Made by a program: the position numbers and the translations under genes
The notes under the pieces: model-generated
The model's database searches: none
What the model was told of the DNA's origin: nothing
Seen by the model: the letters and a program-made list of their open reading frames with translations, nothing else
Shown: positions 1-10,021 of the stretch, piece by piece
How the letters are laid out: each line of letters opens with the position of its first letter
How positions within the stretch are numbered: the first letter of the stretch is position 1
Assembly (NCBI GenBank): GCA_009839485.1
Contig: VXPQ01000060.1
Span: 1 to 45,829 of the forward strand
Direction of reading: 5' to 3'
Source of the DNA: Bacteroidetes bacterium SB0662_bin_6
GTDB lineage: Bacteria; Bacteroidota; Rhodothermia; Rhodothermales; VXPQ01
Length of the DNA stretch: 45,829 bases

Positions 1-323
<323 letters not shown>

Positions 324-341
324 ATTGTTTTACGAGTATCG

Positions 342-360
342 ACGAGACGCCGCGTCTCGT
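342..360 (+). other. Hairpin in the 23S-5S spacer
   Basis: ACGAGACG (342-349) pairs perfectly with CGTCTCGT (353-360) around a 3-base loop. A second small hairpin, GCCGGC-TT-GCCGGC, lies at 445-458. The 144-base spacer between 23S and 5S holds nothing else that I recognise. A role in processing the precursor rRNA is an inference from position. Confidence 0.55.
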
Positions 361-467
361 GATGCCTTTGTTGACTACGGACAATTCATCTGTCAGAAAT
401 TTCGCCGTTGCCGAACGTTTGGTTTTCGGGCGTTTGGGGCGCGTGCCGGCTTGCCGGCGATTGAAAA

Positions 468-581
<114 letters not shown>

Positions 582-590
582 TCTTTGGGG

Positions 591-626
591 AAAGCCCCGT
601 TGTGGAGAGCAACGGGGCTTTTTCGT
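591..626 (+). terminator. Rho-independent terminator of the rRNA operon
   Basis: AAAGCCCCGTTG (591-602) pairs with CAACGGGGCTTT (610-621), followed by a T-rich tail. It lies 9 bases after the 5S gene. The downstream addB start codon comes about 24 bases later, so addB must have its own promoter or depend on read-through. Confidence 0.9.
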
Positions 627-649
627 TTTCAGGGGGTTTGTTGGGGTCT

Positions 650-3600
650 ATGAAGTCGGATTCGGTTTCCATGCGGTATCAGTTTGCGCAATTAGCGGCG
701 CTCTGCCGAAAGCATCCGGTGACCCCGAAGGTCATATTCGTTCCCACGCTCCAGATCGGACATAATCTTGGCTCCGCGCTGGCGCAGCAGGGGGTTTCCT
801 GGGTCAATGCGCATTTCACGACGCCGCTCGGGTGGGCGAATCGCTCCGCGGCGCCTGCGCTCGAGGCGGCGGGCAGGCAGCCCGTTTCGCAGGACGCCGA
901 GTATTTCTTCATGCGGCAAGTGCTGTCCCGGACGGATTGGGGCGAAGGACATCCGTATGCGACCGCCTACGCCGCCACGGCGCTGGCGGAAACGTTCCTG
1001 CAAACGATCCGGGGTTTGCGGCTGGCAGGCATGTCTGCGGAAGAACTTGCGGCCTCGTTGGACGGCATGTCTCCGGAGCGCAGGAATTTCGTCCGGATAT
1101 ATCGCAACTGGGAGCAGTGGCTCGAAAGCGGGGGTTTGTACGACGAGGCCGATCTGTACCGGCAGGCCATGTGTGCAACCCCTGCGCAGGGATTGGCGGT
1201 CGCGGTGCTGGACGAAATGCCGCTGCCCGAGCTGGCTTTTCGATTCGTGGAGAGCTTAAGCACATCCATTGTGCGGATTGGGCGTAGCGTGGACGCGTAT
1301 GGATTATCGCCGCCGCAAGAGTCGGCGTGCAAACGATTCAATCTGGCTCCGACGGTGGTTGCCGGGGAGGGTACGGTGGGTCCAGGGGGAGAGATTTATC
1401 GCCGTCGCGTTGGCGATGCGCTGCCTGCGGGTATACTGCTTCGCGAGGCGATCGGGACCGGAAACGAGGTGCGCGGCGCGCTGCGCGATGCGCTTCGAGC
1501 GGGCGCAAAGGCGGACGAAATCGAATTGGTTTACACGGCGGAAGATCCCTATTTGCCGCTGATCGTGGATGTGCTGGACGGGTTGCATATTCCGTCCCGG
1601 TATGCGGCCGGGATTCCGGCGACCCTGACCCGTGCGGGCCAATCGCTCCTTGGTTTTTACCGGTGGATGGCGGAGGACTGCAAGCCGGAGCCGCTGGTTT
1701 CCCTGTTGCGGTCCCGGCTTCTTTTCGTGGACGATCCGGACGCCGTGGCCGCCTCTGCCGACGTGATCCTTGCGGCCGGGATGCGCGGGGGGCGCAGCGC
1801 CTGGGATAACGATGGGGAAAATGGCCGGAAAAGCGACCGGAAACGGCTTTGGGGTCGGCTGAGCCGCTGGGCAGAAGCCGTTCCCGACGACCCGGCGGAG
1901 TACAAGGCGCTTGCGCAAAAGGCCCGCAAGCAGACTATGAATGTGCTCGACGATCTCTATAAGACGTCGCCGGGTGCTGCGACCGTTTCGCTGGAGGATG
2001 TCGTCAAGGCCGGGCAGGAATTTCTCAAGCGGTTCGTGCCGATACGGGATCGGGAGGGGCACGGTCGGGCGGTGATCGAATCGCTCGATAATCGGCTGCG
2101 CGGCATGGTGAGCGCGCCGGGTATGGTCGCTGAAACGACAGGGCGGCTGCCCGATCTGGCCCGTGCGCTGGTCCATGTTCTCGAACGTCACAAGACGCGC
2201 GCGGCCACTGCCCGTCCGGGTTATTTGTATGTGGTTCCTTTGGAGCGGGGAGGCTATACCGGCCGCAAGTATACCGTAATCGTGGGCTTGTCGGAGACCA
2301 CGTTTCCGGGCGCCGGGATCGAAGACCCGATTTTGCTGGACGACGAGCGGGAACACATTTCCGGCGGGCGGCTTCCGCTGCAGCGGGCGCGGCCCGGCGA
2401 AGCGGTCTGGAGTCTGGTTCGACTGCTCGGCATGGCCGATTCCCATGTGCTGCTGACGGCCAATCGGCGGGACCTTGTGCAGGGTCGGGAGGTGCATCCC
2501 TCGCCTGTTTTTGCGCAATTGCGCGAAGAGTTCGGAAAATCGGAGGGCATGGACGCCCACCCTGTTTATCGCATCGTGCCTGCTCCGCAAGACGCCCTCA
2601 CGACGGTCGGCATTTCTCTGGCGCTGCGCGACGATCCGTCCATTCTTGCGGATGTGCTGCAAGGGTATCCGGCGCTGCACAGGGGGCTCGAAGCAGTTCG
2701 CGCTCGCGGCGAAGCAGGATTTGGCGTGTACCACGGCTGGCTGGGGCGGGCTACCCCGGCGTTGCGGCCGGGTGCCTCCGGCGAGGTGTTGTCCGCCTCG
2801 CGCATCGAAACCCTGACGGCCTGTCCCTACCGTTATTTTCTTCGCTACGTGCTGCGCGCGCAGCCGCCGGATGCCCGGGAGGTTACGCCGGGGCACTGGC
2901 TGACGGCAGCCGAATTCGGCCGGCTGATGCACAAAATACTCCACGAGTTCATGACGGAGTTGTCGCAGCGCGGGGAATCCCCGGACGCCGACAAACATAT
3001 CGACCGGCTGCTGGATGTCATGCGCGAAGCGGTTGCATCTCTTGAAGTACGCCTTCCTGTTCGGGAGCAAACCGGATACGACACGGATGTGCGTCGCCTG
3101 AAGCGCGCGCTGCGGATTTTCCTGAACGAGGAATCGGGGCGCCGCGACAGACGCCCGGCGGGGTTCGAGGTGCGTTTCGGGTGGGGGGCTTCGGACGAAG
3201 CGGACGAAGGCGGGCCGCTGGATAGTCCGGAGCCAGTGGCGCTGCATCTTTCCGAGGAGGTACGGTTCCGTTTGCGGGGCGCGATAGACCGCGTGGACAG
3301 GGTATGGGACGAAGCAGGGTGCGATTACTACGAAGTATGGGATTACAAGAGCGGTTCGGCAAGGAAGTACAATTTCTCGGATCTGATGGCGGGCGGGCGA
3401 AGCCTGCAATGGGCGTTGTATGCGTTTGCGCTGGACGCGCTGCTGGCGGAGAAAAACCTGCCGGGCCAGACTGTGCGCGGCGGATATTTTTTCCCGAACG
3501 AACGCGAGCACGGGCTGCGCATCTATAACTCCCGGCCCGGGAAGGAAGCCGTCGCCGCTATACTTAAGCCTTTTTTCGATCTGGCGGAGTCGGGCGCTTT

Positions 3601-3775
3601 TCTGCGTGTGCACAAGGACAAGGGTATCTGCACATTTTGCGAGTACATGACCGTGTGCGGGTCCGAAGGAAAGCAGGAAGAAGATGTTTCGGAGGCGCTG
3701 GAGTCCTGGTCCGATTTGTCCGCAGGCGAGCGTCCGCCGTTTGCTCCTGCCCTGAACAACTGGCTGGAGGTGTGA
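650..3775 (+). CDS. addB: AddB-like subunit of a helicase-nuclease (PD-(D/E)XK nuclease)
   Basis: About 1041 residues from the ATG at 650. An upstream in-frame ATG at 602 lies inside the rRNA terminator and is unlikely to be used. The C-terminal third is a RecB-type nuclease: D880 in GAIDRVD, then D898 and K900 in WDYKSG. Four cysteines match the AddB iron-sulfur staple, C725 before the nuclease core and C994, C997, C1003 after it (C-x2-C-x5-C). The N-terminal region resembles a UvrD-fold domain, but the usual Walker A GxxGxGK is replaced by a degenerate stretch near residues 30-40, so helicase activity is probably lost here, as in other AddB/RexB proteins. One base separates its stop from the addA start. 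Together they should process double-strand breaks to load RecA. The call as AddB is firm; substrate details are inferred. Confidence 0.88.
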   Translation: MKSDSVSMRYQFAQLAALCRKHPVTPKVIFVPTLQIGHNLGSALAQQGVSWVNAHFTTPLGWANRSAAPALEAAGRQPVSQDAEYFFMRQVLSRTDWGEGHPYATAYAATALAETFLQTIRGLRLAGMSAEELAASLDGMSPERRNFVRIYRNWEQWLESGGLYDEADLYRQAMCATPAQGLAVAVLDEMPLPELAFRFVESLSTSIVRIGRSVDAYGLSPPQESACKRFNLAPTVVAGEGTVGPGGEIYRRRVGDALPAGILLREAIGTGNEVRGALRDALRAGAKADEIELVYTAEDPYLPLIVDVLDGLHIPSRYAAGIPATLTRAGQSLLGFYRWMAEDCKPEPLVSLLRSRLLFVDDPDAVAASADVILAAGMRGGRSAWDNDGENGRKSDRKRLWGRLSRWAEAVPDDPAEYKALAQKARKQTMNVLDDLYKTSPGAATVSLEDVVKAGQEFLKRFVPIRDREGHGRAVIESLDNRLRGMVSAPGMVAETTGRLPDLARALVHVLERHKTRAATARPGYLYVVPLERGGYTGRKYTVIVGLSETTFPGAGIEDPILLDDEREHISGGRLPLQRARPGEAVWSLVRLLGMADSHVLLTANRRDLVQGREVHPSPVFAQLREEFGKSEGMDAHPVYRIVPAPQDALTTVGISLALRDDPSILADVLQGYPALHRGLEAVRARGEAGFGVYHGWLGRATPALRPGASGEVLSASRIETLTACPYRYFLRYVLRAQPPDAREVTPGHWLTAAEFGRLMHKILHEFMTELSQRGESPDADKHIDRLLDVMREAVASLEVRLPVREQTGYDTDVRRLKRALRIFLNEESGRRDRRPAGFEVRFGWGASDEADEGGPLDSPEPVALHLSEEVRFRLRGAIDRVDRVWDEAGCDYYEVWDYKSGSARKYNFSDLMAGGRSLQWALYAFALDALLAEKNLPGQTVRGGYFFPNEREHGLRIYNSRPGKEAVAAILKPFFDLAESGAFLRVHKDKGICTFCEYMTVCGSEGKQEEDVSEALESWSDLSAGERPPFAPALNNWLEV

Positions 3776-3776
3776 T

Positions 3777-6700
3777 ATGCCGGATGCTTCGAACGAAAGG
3801 AAGACGTTGCAGGACCAGGCGGCGCGGGACATAATCGCTGAAGAGCTGGATTGCAACGCTATGGTATTCGCCGGCGCCGGCGCGGGCAAGACCTATGCGC
3901 TGGTTCAGCGGATGGTGGCTCTGGTGCGGACGGGGGCGTGCGAAGTGGATCGCATGGCCGCCATCACCTTCACGCGCAAGGCTGCCGGAGAAATGCGGGT
4001 CCGCTTCTTTCAGGCGCTCCGGGAGGCGGCAGATCCGTCCATCGACCCGGAAGAGAGGGGCCGCATTGACGCTGCTCTGGACAGGATCGATCAGTGCTTC
4101 ATGGGGACCATTCATTCCTTTTGCGGGCGCCTGATTCGCACGCGGCCCATAGAAGCAGGACTGGCGCCCGGGTTTAGCGAAGTAGAAGGCCGTGAGGAAG
4201 CCCGGTTGTTGCGGGATACATGGGATCGTTTCGTGGAGCAGCAGTATCAGAAAGGGGATTCCCGGCTGGAAGCCTTGAGGGACGCGGGGCTGGTTCCCAA
4301 CGATCTCTACGCTTTTTTCAGGGATCGTTGCCAGTATTCCGATGTGCCGCTCAAGGAGACCGACACCCCGAAACCGGATTTCGAATCCCCTGTGAAGGCC
4401 CTGAAGGAGTTTCTTGATTCCGATGCGATATTGTATGGCATGCCGCGCAATCCCCGGGAGCGGGACAAATTGATGGACGCGGTTCTGCGGGCACAGGGTT
4501 TTCTCAAAAACAACAAGGTGACCAGCGATGCGGATGCGGCGGAGGCCCTCGCTATTTTTGAAAATGCGGGTCGCGGAAGTTCGTATTGCGTCACGCTGAA
4601 ACACTGGCTCGACAGGGGGAAGGCCAAATCGATTCGGGACGAACTGTTTCCGGCGTTCTGGGATCAGGCGGCGGCGCCTGCGTTGCGGGCGTGGCGCGAA
4701 TATCAGTACGGGCTTGCGGCAGGTTTTGTAGAAGATGCGGTCAACTATTCTGCCCGCCGGCGCCTTGAGGACGGAAAGCTTACGTTTCAGGATTTGTTGT
4801 TGCGCGCGAGGGACCTGCTCCGGGAAAACATGTCCGTCCGCGAACATTTGCAGAGCCGGTATCGCGTGCTGTTCGTGGACGAATTTCAGGACACCGATCC
4901 CATACAGGCGGAGATTATTTTCTATCTGACCGGACAAGAAACCTCTGAACGGGACTGGCGCAAACTGACGCCTCGTCCCGGCAGCCTGTTTCTGGTGGGG
5001 GACGCCAAACAGTCGATTTACCGATTTCGCCGGGCGGACATAGCGATCGGCCGCTTTGTCCGGGCACGCCTCCTGAATACAGGTGGGAAAGTCCTGCAAC
5101 TCAACACCAGTTTCCGTTCGCTGGGCGCGCTGTGCCGGTGGATGAACGGTGCGTTTGCTCCGGTATTTGCGGAAGATTCTGCACCCCGCCAGGCGGCGTT
5201 CGAACCGCTCCTTGAGTACCGGCCGGAAGGAGCCGACGCTTATTGCGTTCGGAAAATCACTATTCCCAAACTGCGAGGAAACAACCGCGCCGCGATAGCG
5301 CAGCAGGATGCGCGCCGCATTGTTTCTTTTATTGCGCAGGCCTTGCGCGGCAGGACAACTTTGCAGGGCTTGGGCAATGGGGGCGACATCCTGCTCAAGA
5401 CCCCGGCCTCGCCCGGCGATTTTCTCATTCTGACGCGCACGAAAGGCCAGTTGGCTACGTACATGGGGGCGCTGGAGGAGGCGGGCATTCCGTACGTCGG
5501 CGAGGGTGGGGACGGCCTTGGCGAGAGCGAGGAAGTGCAGACTGTCCTGACGCTGCTGGAGGCTGTGCTCAATCCCGGGAATCCGGTTCCTTTTCTTGCT
5601 TTTCTGCGCGGCCCGCTTGCCGGACTGTCGGACGATATGCTGTACGCATACCGGGAAGCCGGGGGTATTTTCCACTGGAATGCGGACAGTCCGAAGGGGC
5701 TGCCCGAGGACATGGCCCGGCGGTTTTGCGAGGCGAAGGGTCTGCTTCGCCATGCCGGGGAAGTCTTTGTGACGTTGCCGCCCGCCGCCGCCTTGCAGTC
5801 GGTGCTTGCGGAGAGCGGCTATCTGGCGTTGGCCACGGCGCATCCCGACGGGAATGCGCCGTTTCGGGCGGGCAACCTGATTCGCTTGCTGGCGCTGGTG
5901 CAAGGATGGGCGGCGGAGGGCTATCCCTGGGGGTGGATTGTGGAAGAATTGCGTTCGCTGGTTGAGGAATCGAGTAAGGATGTGGCGCAGATGTCCGTTG
6001 AGTTCGGGCGCAGCGATGTGGTGCGGGTGATGAACGTGCATCAGGCGAAAGGGCTGGAGGCGCCGGTGGTTTTTCTGACGGATTCGTACGATACGTCGTA
6101 TGAGAAGGACCCGTCGCATCATGTTTCCCGAAGCGACGAGGGCGCCTGGCTCTCCATGCCGATCCGGAAGCAGTGGGGATCGTTTCAGCGGCGGATTGTG
6201 GCGCAGCCTGCCGGCTGGGAGGCGGACCAGACGGAAGAGGCGCGGTTTGCCCAGGCGGAAGAGGCGCGGCTGCTGTACGTGGCCGCCACGCGCGCCCGCA
6301 ACCTGCTGGTGGTTTCGGTCTACGATACATCCGTTAGGGGGCCCTGGACGCCGCTACGGAGCGCGCTTGCGAATGTGCCCGAACTGGAATCTGCGCCGTC
6401 CCTGGATGAGCCGGAGCGCACCACGCCAGACGACGGGCCGGGGCACGCCGAGTTACTCGAACGGGCCGGGGAGCGGCTGCATCGCGCAAAAGAAGCAAGT
6501 TATGCGCTTCGGTCGGTGACCGGCGAGCGGGAGGAGGCGACTCCGGCGCCGCAGAGACCCCGCAAACAGGGTCGGGGCGTGAAGTACGGTCGGCTCGTGC
6601 ACCAGTTGTTTGAGGAGGCGGTTCGGGGCGATCTCCCGGATAATGTGCCCGCCCGGGTCCATCGGATGGCCGAAGCGATCAACCGGGGCGCTGTGGATGC

Positions 6701-7088
6701 GGACCTCCCGTGGACGGAAGATGCGTTGACTCCGGAGGACGAAGCAATGGCGGTGCTTGCACTGGAACGGTTCAAAAAGGCGCCGCTGTGGGAAACCTTG
6801 CAGCGCGCTCACGAAGTTTATACGGAAGTTCCGCTGGCCGTATCGGAGGATTCCGGGGCGGAAGGCATAAGCGTGGTGCGCGGCGTCATCGACCTCGTGT
6901 ATCGGGACGATGCGGGCTGGCACATCATCGATTACAAGACGGATCGCGCCGATACGGAGGAGCAGACGGTCGCCGTCAGGAAAGAATACCAGCCCCAGCT
7001 GGATGCGTATACAGCGTACTGGCGTCGTTTGACGGGCGCGTCCGTAGCGGATGCGAAGATATGGCTGGCGCACGGACCTGACGGATAA
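3777..7088 (+). CDS. addA: AddA-like UvrD/Rep-family helicase-nuclease subunit
   Basis: 1103 residues. Superfamily 1 helicase motifs appear in order. Walker A is GAGAGKT with K38. Motif II is VDEFQDTD with D368 and E369. Motif III is GDAKQSIYRFR, motif V is NVHQAKGLE (about residue 755) and motif VI is YVAATRARN (about 835). The C-terminus has a RecB-type nuclease with D1039 in GVIDLVY, D1052 and K1054 in IDYKTD, and a following QLDAY. This is the full AddA architecture: a motor plus a second nuclease. It starts 1 base after addB, so the pair is translationally coupled. The predicted role is ATP-driven end resection at double-strand breaks with recombination-site regulation. The ORF is intact. 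Confidence 0.92.
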   Translation: MPDASNERKTLQDQAARDIIAEELDCNAMVFAGAGAGKTYALVQRMVALVRTGACEVDRMAAITFTRKAAGEMRVRFFQALREAADPSIDPEERGRIDAALDRIDQCFMGTIHSFCGRLIRTRPIEAGLAPGFSEVEGREEARLLRDTWDRFVEQQYQKGDSRLEALRDAGLVPNDLYAFFRDRCQYSDVPLKETDTPKPDFESPVKALKEFLDSDAILYGMPRNPRERDKLMDAVLRAQGFLKNNKVTSDADAAEALAIFENAGRGSSYCVTLKHWLDRGKAKSIRDELFPAFWDQAAAPALRAWREYQYGLAAGFVEDAVNYSARRRLEDGKLTFQDLLLRARDLLRENMSVREHLQSRYRVLFVDEFQDTDPIQAEIIFYLTGQETSERDWRKLTPRPGSLFLVGDAKQSIYRFRRADIAIGRFVRARLLNTGGKVLQLNTSFRSLGALCRWMNGAFAPVFAEDSAPRQAAFEPLLEYRPEGADAYCVRKITIPKLRGNNRAAIAQQDARRIVSFIAQALRGRTTLQGLGNGGDILLKTPASPGDFLILTRTKGQLATYMGALEEAGIPYVGEGGDGLGESEEVQTVLTLLEAVLNPGNPVPFLAFLRGPLAGLSDDMLYAYREAGGIFHWNADSPKGLPEDMARRFCEAKGLLRHAGEVFVTLPPAAALQSVLAESGYLALATAHPDGNAPFRAGNLIRLLALVQGWAAEGYPWGWIVEELRSLVEESSKDVAQMSVEFGRSDVVRVMNVHQAKGLEAPVVFLTDSYDTSYEKDPSHHVSRSDEGAWLSMPIRKQWGSFQRRIVAQPAGWEADQTEEARFAQAEEARLLYVAATRARNLLVVSVYDTSVRGPWTPLRSALANVPELESAPSLDEPERTTPDDGPGHAELLERAGERLHRAKEASYALRSVTGEREEATPAPQRPRKQGRGVKYGRLVHQLFEEAVRGDLPDNVPARVHRMAEAINRGAVDADLPWTEDALTPEDEAMAVLALERFKKAPLWETLQRAHEVYTEVPLAVSEDSGAEGISVVRGVIDLVYRDDAGWHIIDYKTDRADTEEQTVAVRKEYQPQLDAYTAYWRRLTGASVADAKIWLAHGPDG

Positions 7089-7144
7089 GCGGGCCGCCTT
7101 CTACCGCCCTTTCGGGCATTGTCTATTACATCCTTGATCGGAAT

Positions 7145-8452
7145 ATGGAACTCATAATAGCAATCATTGCCGGCCTCGTCGCGGGCGGTGTTTCGCTCTA
7201 TGCCATTCTGCGCGGCCGCGTCGTTCGGCTGGAAACGCAACTGGACAAAGCACTTGGCGAGCGGGACGAACGGACGCAGGAGCTTGCGAACGCAAACATC
7301 GAGATCGCCAGATACGAAAGCGCCCAGGCGGAGCGCGAGAAGGCGTTCGCCGAGCGCCTTGCGGAGATCGACACTCGTTTCAAGGGGCTTGCCTCGGAAG
7401 TGCTCAAGTCGAGCACGGAGGAGTTTCGCAAGCAGGCCGCCGAGCAGTTCAAGCAGCAGCAAGCGCTGGCCGACAAGGACCTGAAGGCGCGCGAAACCGC
7501 AGTCGAGAATCTTGTCAAGCCGGTCCGCGAGAGCCTGAATGAGCTGCGGAAACACGTTGACAAATCCAACGAGGCTCGCAGCGCCGACACGGCCAAGGTC
7601 AGCCAGAGCGTCGAGCAACTTATGGCCGAAACCAGCGGGCTACGGAAAATCCTGCACAATCCCCAACTGCGCGGGGAGTGGGGCGAGCAACACCTTCGCA
7701 ACGTGCTCGACGCGGCCGGTATGTCGCAGCATGTGGATTACGAGGAGCAGGCGCAGGTGAAAGGGGACGGCGCCCGCCTTCGCCCGGACGTGCTGGTGCG
7801 GATTCCCGGGGGGGCTACGGTGGTAATCGACGCCAAGACGCCGTTCGACCGGTATGATGCGGCCATGCGCAGCGAAGACGAGCAGGAGCAGAAGCAATTG
7901 CTCAAGGAGCACGCAACCGCTCTTGTGGGACACGCCAAGGTGCTTGCCGACCGGGACTATGCCCAGTGGATCGAGGGCTCTCCCGATTTTGTGATGATGT
8001 ACGTTCCCACGGATCCGATGCTCGACGCAGCCATCAACGCCGAGCCTGCTATCTGGCAAAAAGCGTGGGAGGAGCACCGCGTGCTGATCGCTACTCCCGG
8101 GCTTCTGATAGCGTTTCTTCGGACCGTTGCGCTTGCCTGGCGACAGCAGGATATCCAGGAGAATGCCCAGAAAATTGCGGGAGCGGCGCGGGAATTGTAC
8201 AGCCGCCTGCGAACCTATGCTTCCCACGTGGACAAAATGGGCCGCGGTTTGCAACAGGCCATTGGCGCATACAACGCCGGCGTGGGTTCCTTCCAGTCGC
8301 GGGTACTGGTGCAGGCGCGCCAATTTGAGGAGCTCGGCGCTGCGGACAAGTCCGGGCAGATCGGCGAATTCGCCCCGGTCGATGAGACGGTGCGGCGGTT
8401 ACAAGCGCCGGAACTGCCGTTCGCGCCCGATGCTGAGGACGAAAGCGTATAG
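7145..8452 (+). CDS. rmuC: DNA recombination protein RmuC
   Basis: 435 residues. A single N-terminal membrane segment at about residues 3-23 (IIAIIAGLVAGGVSLYAIL) is followed by a long charged helical or coiled-coil stretch (about 28-160). The conserved RmuC core comes next, including LRGEWGEQHLRNVL and DVLVRIPGG, VVIDAKTPF, FVMMYVPTD and LIAFLRTVALAWRQ. The family is proposed to limit rearrangements at inverted repeats, and its core is related to PD-(D/E)XK nucleases. It sits 56 bases after addA with no terminator between them, which fits co-transcription with a DNA-repair theme. The last 20 residues are acidic and variable. Confidence 0.93.
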   Translation: MELIIAIIAGLVAGGVSLYAILRGRVVRLETQLDKALGERDERTQELANANIEIARYESAQAEREKAFAERLAEIDTRFKGLASEVLKSSTEEFRKQAAEQFKQQQALADKDLKARETAVENLVKPVRESLNELRKHVDKSNEARSADTAKVSQSVEQLMAETSGLRKILHNPQLRGEWGEQHLRNVLDAAGMSQHVDYEEQAQVKGDGARLRPDVLVRIPGGATVVIDAKTPFDRYDAAMRSEDEQEQKQLLKEHATALVGHAKVLADRDYAQWIEGSPDFVMMYVPTDPMLDAAINAEPAIWQKAWEEHRVLIATPGLLIAFLRTVALAWRQQDIQENAQKIAGAARELYSRLRTYASHVDKMGRGLQQAIGAYNAGVGSFQSRVLVQARQFEELGAADKSGQIGEFAPVDETVRRLQAPELPFAPDAEDESV

Positions 8453-8647
8453 CGGGTTCCGGTGGCGTTGTTTTCTCGGGAGATGCTGTGCGTCTCCAGG
8501 TTGGCGCGAGCCTGATCGGCGATGGCCGATCTGCCGCTGCCAATTCCCCATATTCCGCCGACGCATGTCCATATAGAAAAACAGGACGCGGGGGCGCCTT
8601 CCGCGTACAATGCCTCGCAATATTTCCAAATATTTCCCTCCCGCTCC

Positions 8648-8677
8648 TTGTTTGTACATATTTTATACATATATTTA
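8648..8677 (+). promoter_or_regulatory. Candidate promoter for the radical SAM gene
   Basis: An unusually AT-rich patch in a GC-rich context contains TTG at 8648-8650 and TATATTTA at 8670-8677. This loosely resembles the Bacteroidota -33 TTG / -7 TAnnTTTG arrangement. It lies about 40 bases before the start codon at 8715. The rest of the 262-base gap between rmuC and this gene shows no gene. The match is imperfect, so this is only a suggestion. Confidence 0.35.
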
Positions 8678-8714
8678 CGTAAGATGATTTTCATGATCAC
8701 CCCTCCCGCATATA

Positions 8715-9854
8715 ATGACTCGACGCACCCGGAAAGCCTCGCCGCTGCATACTGCGTCGGACGTTGAAGCACGGTCCGGCGAAGAGACCACGGAAATACC
8801 CGTTCGCCGGGGACGGGGCGCCCGAATCAACCCGCCGAATCGTTTCGAGCCCCTGTGTCTCGAAGAAGACCCTGCGGCGCTGGACGAAGATGAATTGCGT
8901 CAGGTCCCCACGAAGTATTATGTGGACGCCACCAAAACCCTGCTGGCCCGCAACGACAGCCCGGACATTGGCTTCACCTTCAGCCTGAACCCGTATCGGG
9001 GTTGTGAGCATGGATGTATCTACTGCTATGCCCGTCCCTCGCATGAATACCTTGGTTTTTCGGCGGGCCTCGATTTTGAGACCCGCATTCTTGTCAAGGA
9101 ACGGGCCCCCGAGTTACTGGCGGAAACGTTTCAGAAAAGGTCCTGGGCGCCGCAGGTCGTGGCTTTGTCCGGGAATACGGATCCGTACCAACCCCTCGAG
9201 CGCCGCCTCGCTCTGACACGCGGTTGCCTAAAAGTATTCCTCAGGCACCGAAATCCGGTGGGGATCATTACCAAGAATTACCTCGTGACCAGGGACATCG
9301 ATCTGTTGGAACAGATGGCGAAATACAATCTGGTCCACGTCATTTTGTCGATCACGACGCTGCGCCCCGATCTCGTGCACATCATGGAGCCGCGTACGTC
9401 CCGCCCTGAAAGGCGGCTACAGGCAATCAAAATGCTTGCGGCAAGGAATATACCCGTTTCCGTGAATGTGGCGCCCATCATACCCGGATTGACGGATGAG
9501 GAGATGCCGTCCATTCTGAAGGCGGCCGCAAGCCGTGGCGCTTCCGGCGCCGGATACACGATCCTCCGGTTGCCCGGAGCGGTGGAAGACCTTTTCATTG
9601 ATTGGGTTCGACGCGAATTTCCGGATCGCGCCAACAAGATCGTCCGCCGGCTTGCCTCGCTTCGCGGCGGTAACCTTACGGATAATCGTTTCGGGAAGCG
9701 GATGCGCGGAGAGGGGGATTGGGCCGACCTGATCGCTCGTCTTTTTCGCATCGAGCGCAAACGGTGGGGTCTGGACGTTCCCCGGCGCTCCCTTTCCACA
9801 CGGCATTTCCGGCGTCTGGCGGATGGACAGCGGAGCCTGTTCGACACGGAATGA
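8715..9854 (+). CDS. PA0069-family radical SAM protein
   Basis: 379 residues. The [4Fe-4S] motif is C-x3-C-x2-C: C97, C101 and C104 in GCEHGCIYCYARP. It is followed by the family sequence SHEYLGF and ALSGNTDPYQP. This matches the PA0069/Rv2578c group of radical SAM proteins, which are distantly related to spore photoproduct lyase (SplB). Their reaction is not established to my knowledge. The N-terminal 45 residues are basic and probably disordered, containing RRGRGARINPPNRFE. The C-terminus has an RRLASLRGG segment and an arginine-rich RMRGEGDWADLI segment typical of the family. The gene stands alone between two non-coding gaps and has no obvious pathway partner. Confidence 0.85.
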   Translation: MTRRTRKASPLHTASDVEARSGEETTEIPVRRGRGARINPPNRFEPLCLEEDPAALDEDELRQVPTKYYVDATKTLLARNDSPDIGFTFSLNPYRGCEHGCIYCYARPSHEYLGFSAGLDFETRILVKERAPELLAETFQKRSWAPQVVALSGNTDPYQPLERRLALTRGCLKVFLRHRNPVGIITKNYLVTRDIDLLEQMAKYNLVHVILSITTLRPDLVHIMEPRTSRPERRLQAIKMLAARNIPVSVNVAPIIPGLTDEEMPSILKAAASRGASGAGYTILRLPGAVEDLFIDWVRREFPDRANKIVRRLASLRGGNLTDNRFGKRMRGEGDWADLIARLFRIERKRWGLDVPRRSLSTRHFRRLADGQRSLFDTE

Positions 9855-9938
9855 TTTTGCCTGTTGGGAGGACCCGTGCTCGTGTGTGTAAATAAAAACG
9901 CGCTGAAAGATAATGAAAAAACAATGAAGAAATTTCGA

Positions 9939-9954
9939 CTTTTGCTTGCAAAAG
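9939..9954. promoter_or_regulatory. Inverted repeat, possible operator
   Basis: CTTTTGC (9939-9945) and GCAAAAG (9948-9954) form a perfect 7-bp inverted repeat around TT. It lies about 255 bases before the TonB receptor start. The 2-base gap is too short for an RNA hairpin loop, so a protein-binding dyad is more likely than a terminator. Confidence 0.35.
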
Positions 9955-10021
9955 AAAAGGAAATTCAGTACGGTATTATTCACGGGACTTTTACGTTATA
10001 CCCGAAGACCGCGTCGGGATA

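Noticed and set aside
1304..3889. Long minus-strand open frame of 861 codons opposite addB
   Set aside because: It is antisense to a gene with clear nuclease and Fe-S motifs, its translation has no recognisable domain and it is rich in Arg, His and Pro. It is a shadow caused by high GC.
3564..6122. Long minus-strand open frame of 852 codons opposite addA
   Set aside because: It lies opposite all the helicase motifs of addA and its translation is low-complexity basic sequence without domains.
9939..9954. Intrinsic terminator for the radical SAM gene
   Set aside because: The inverted repeat has only a 2-base gap, lies 85 bases past the stop and has no T-run, so it is better described as a dyad.
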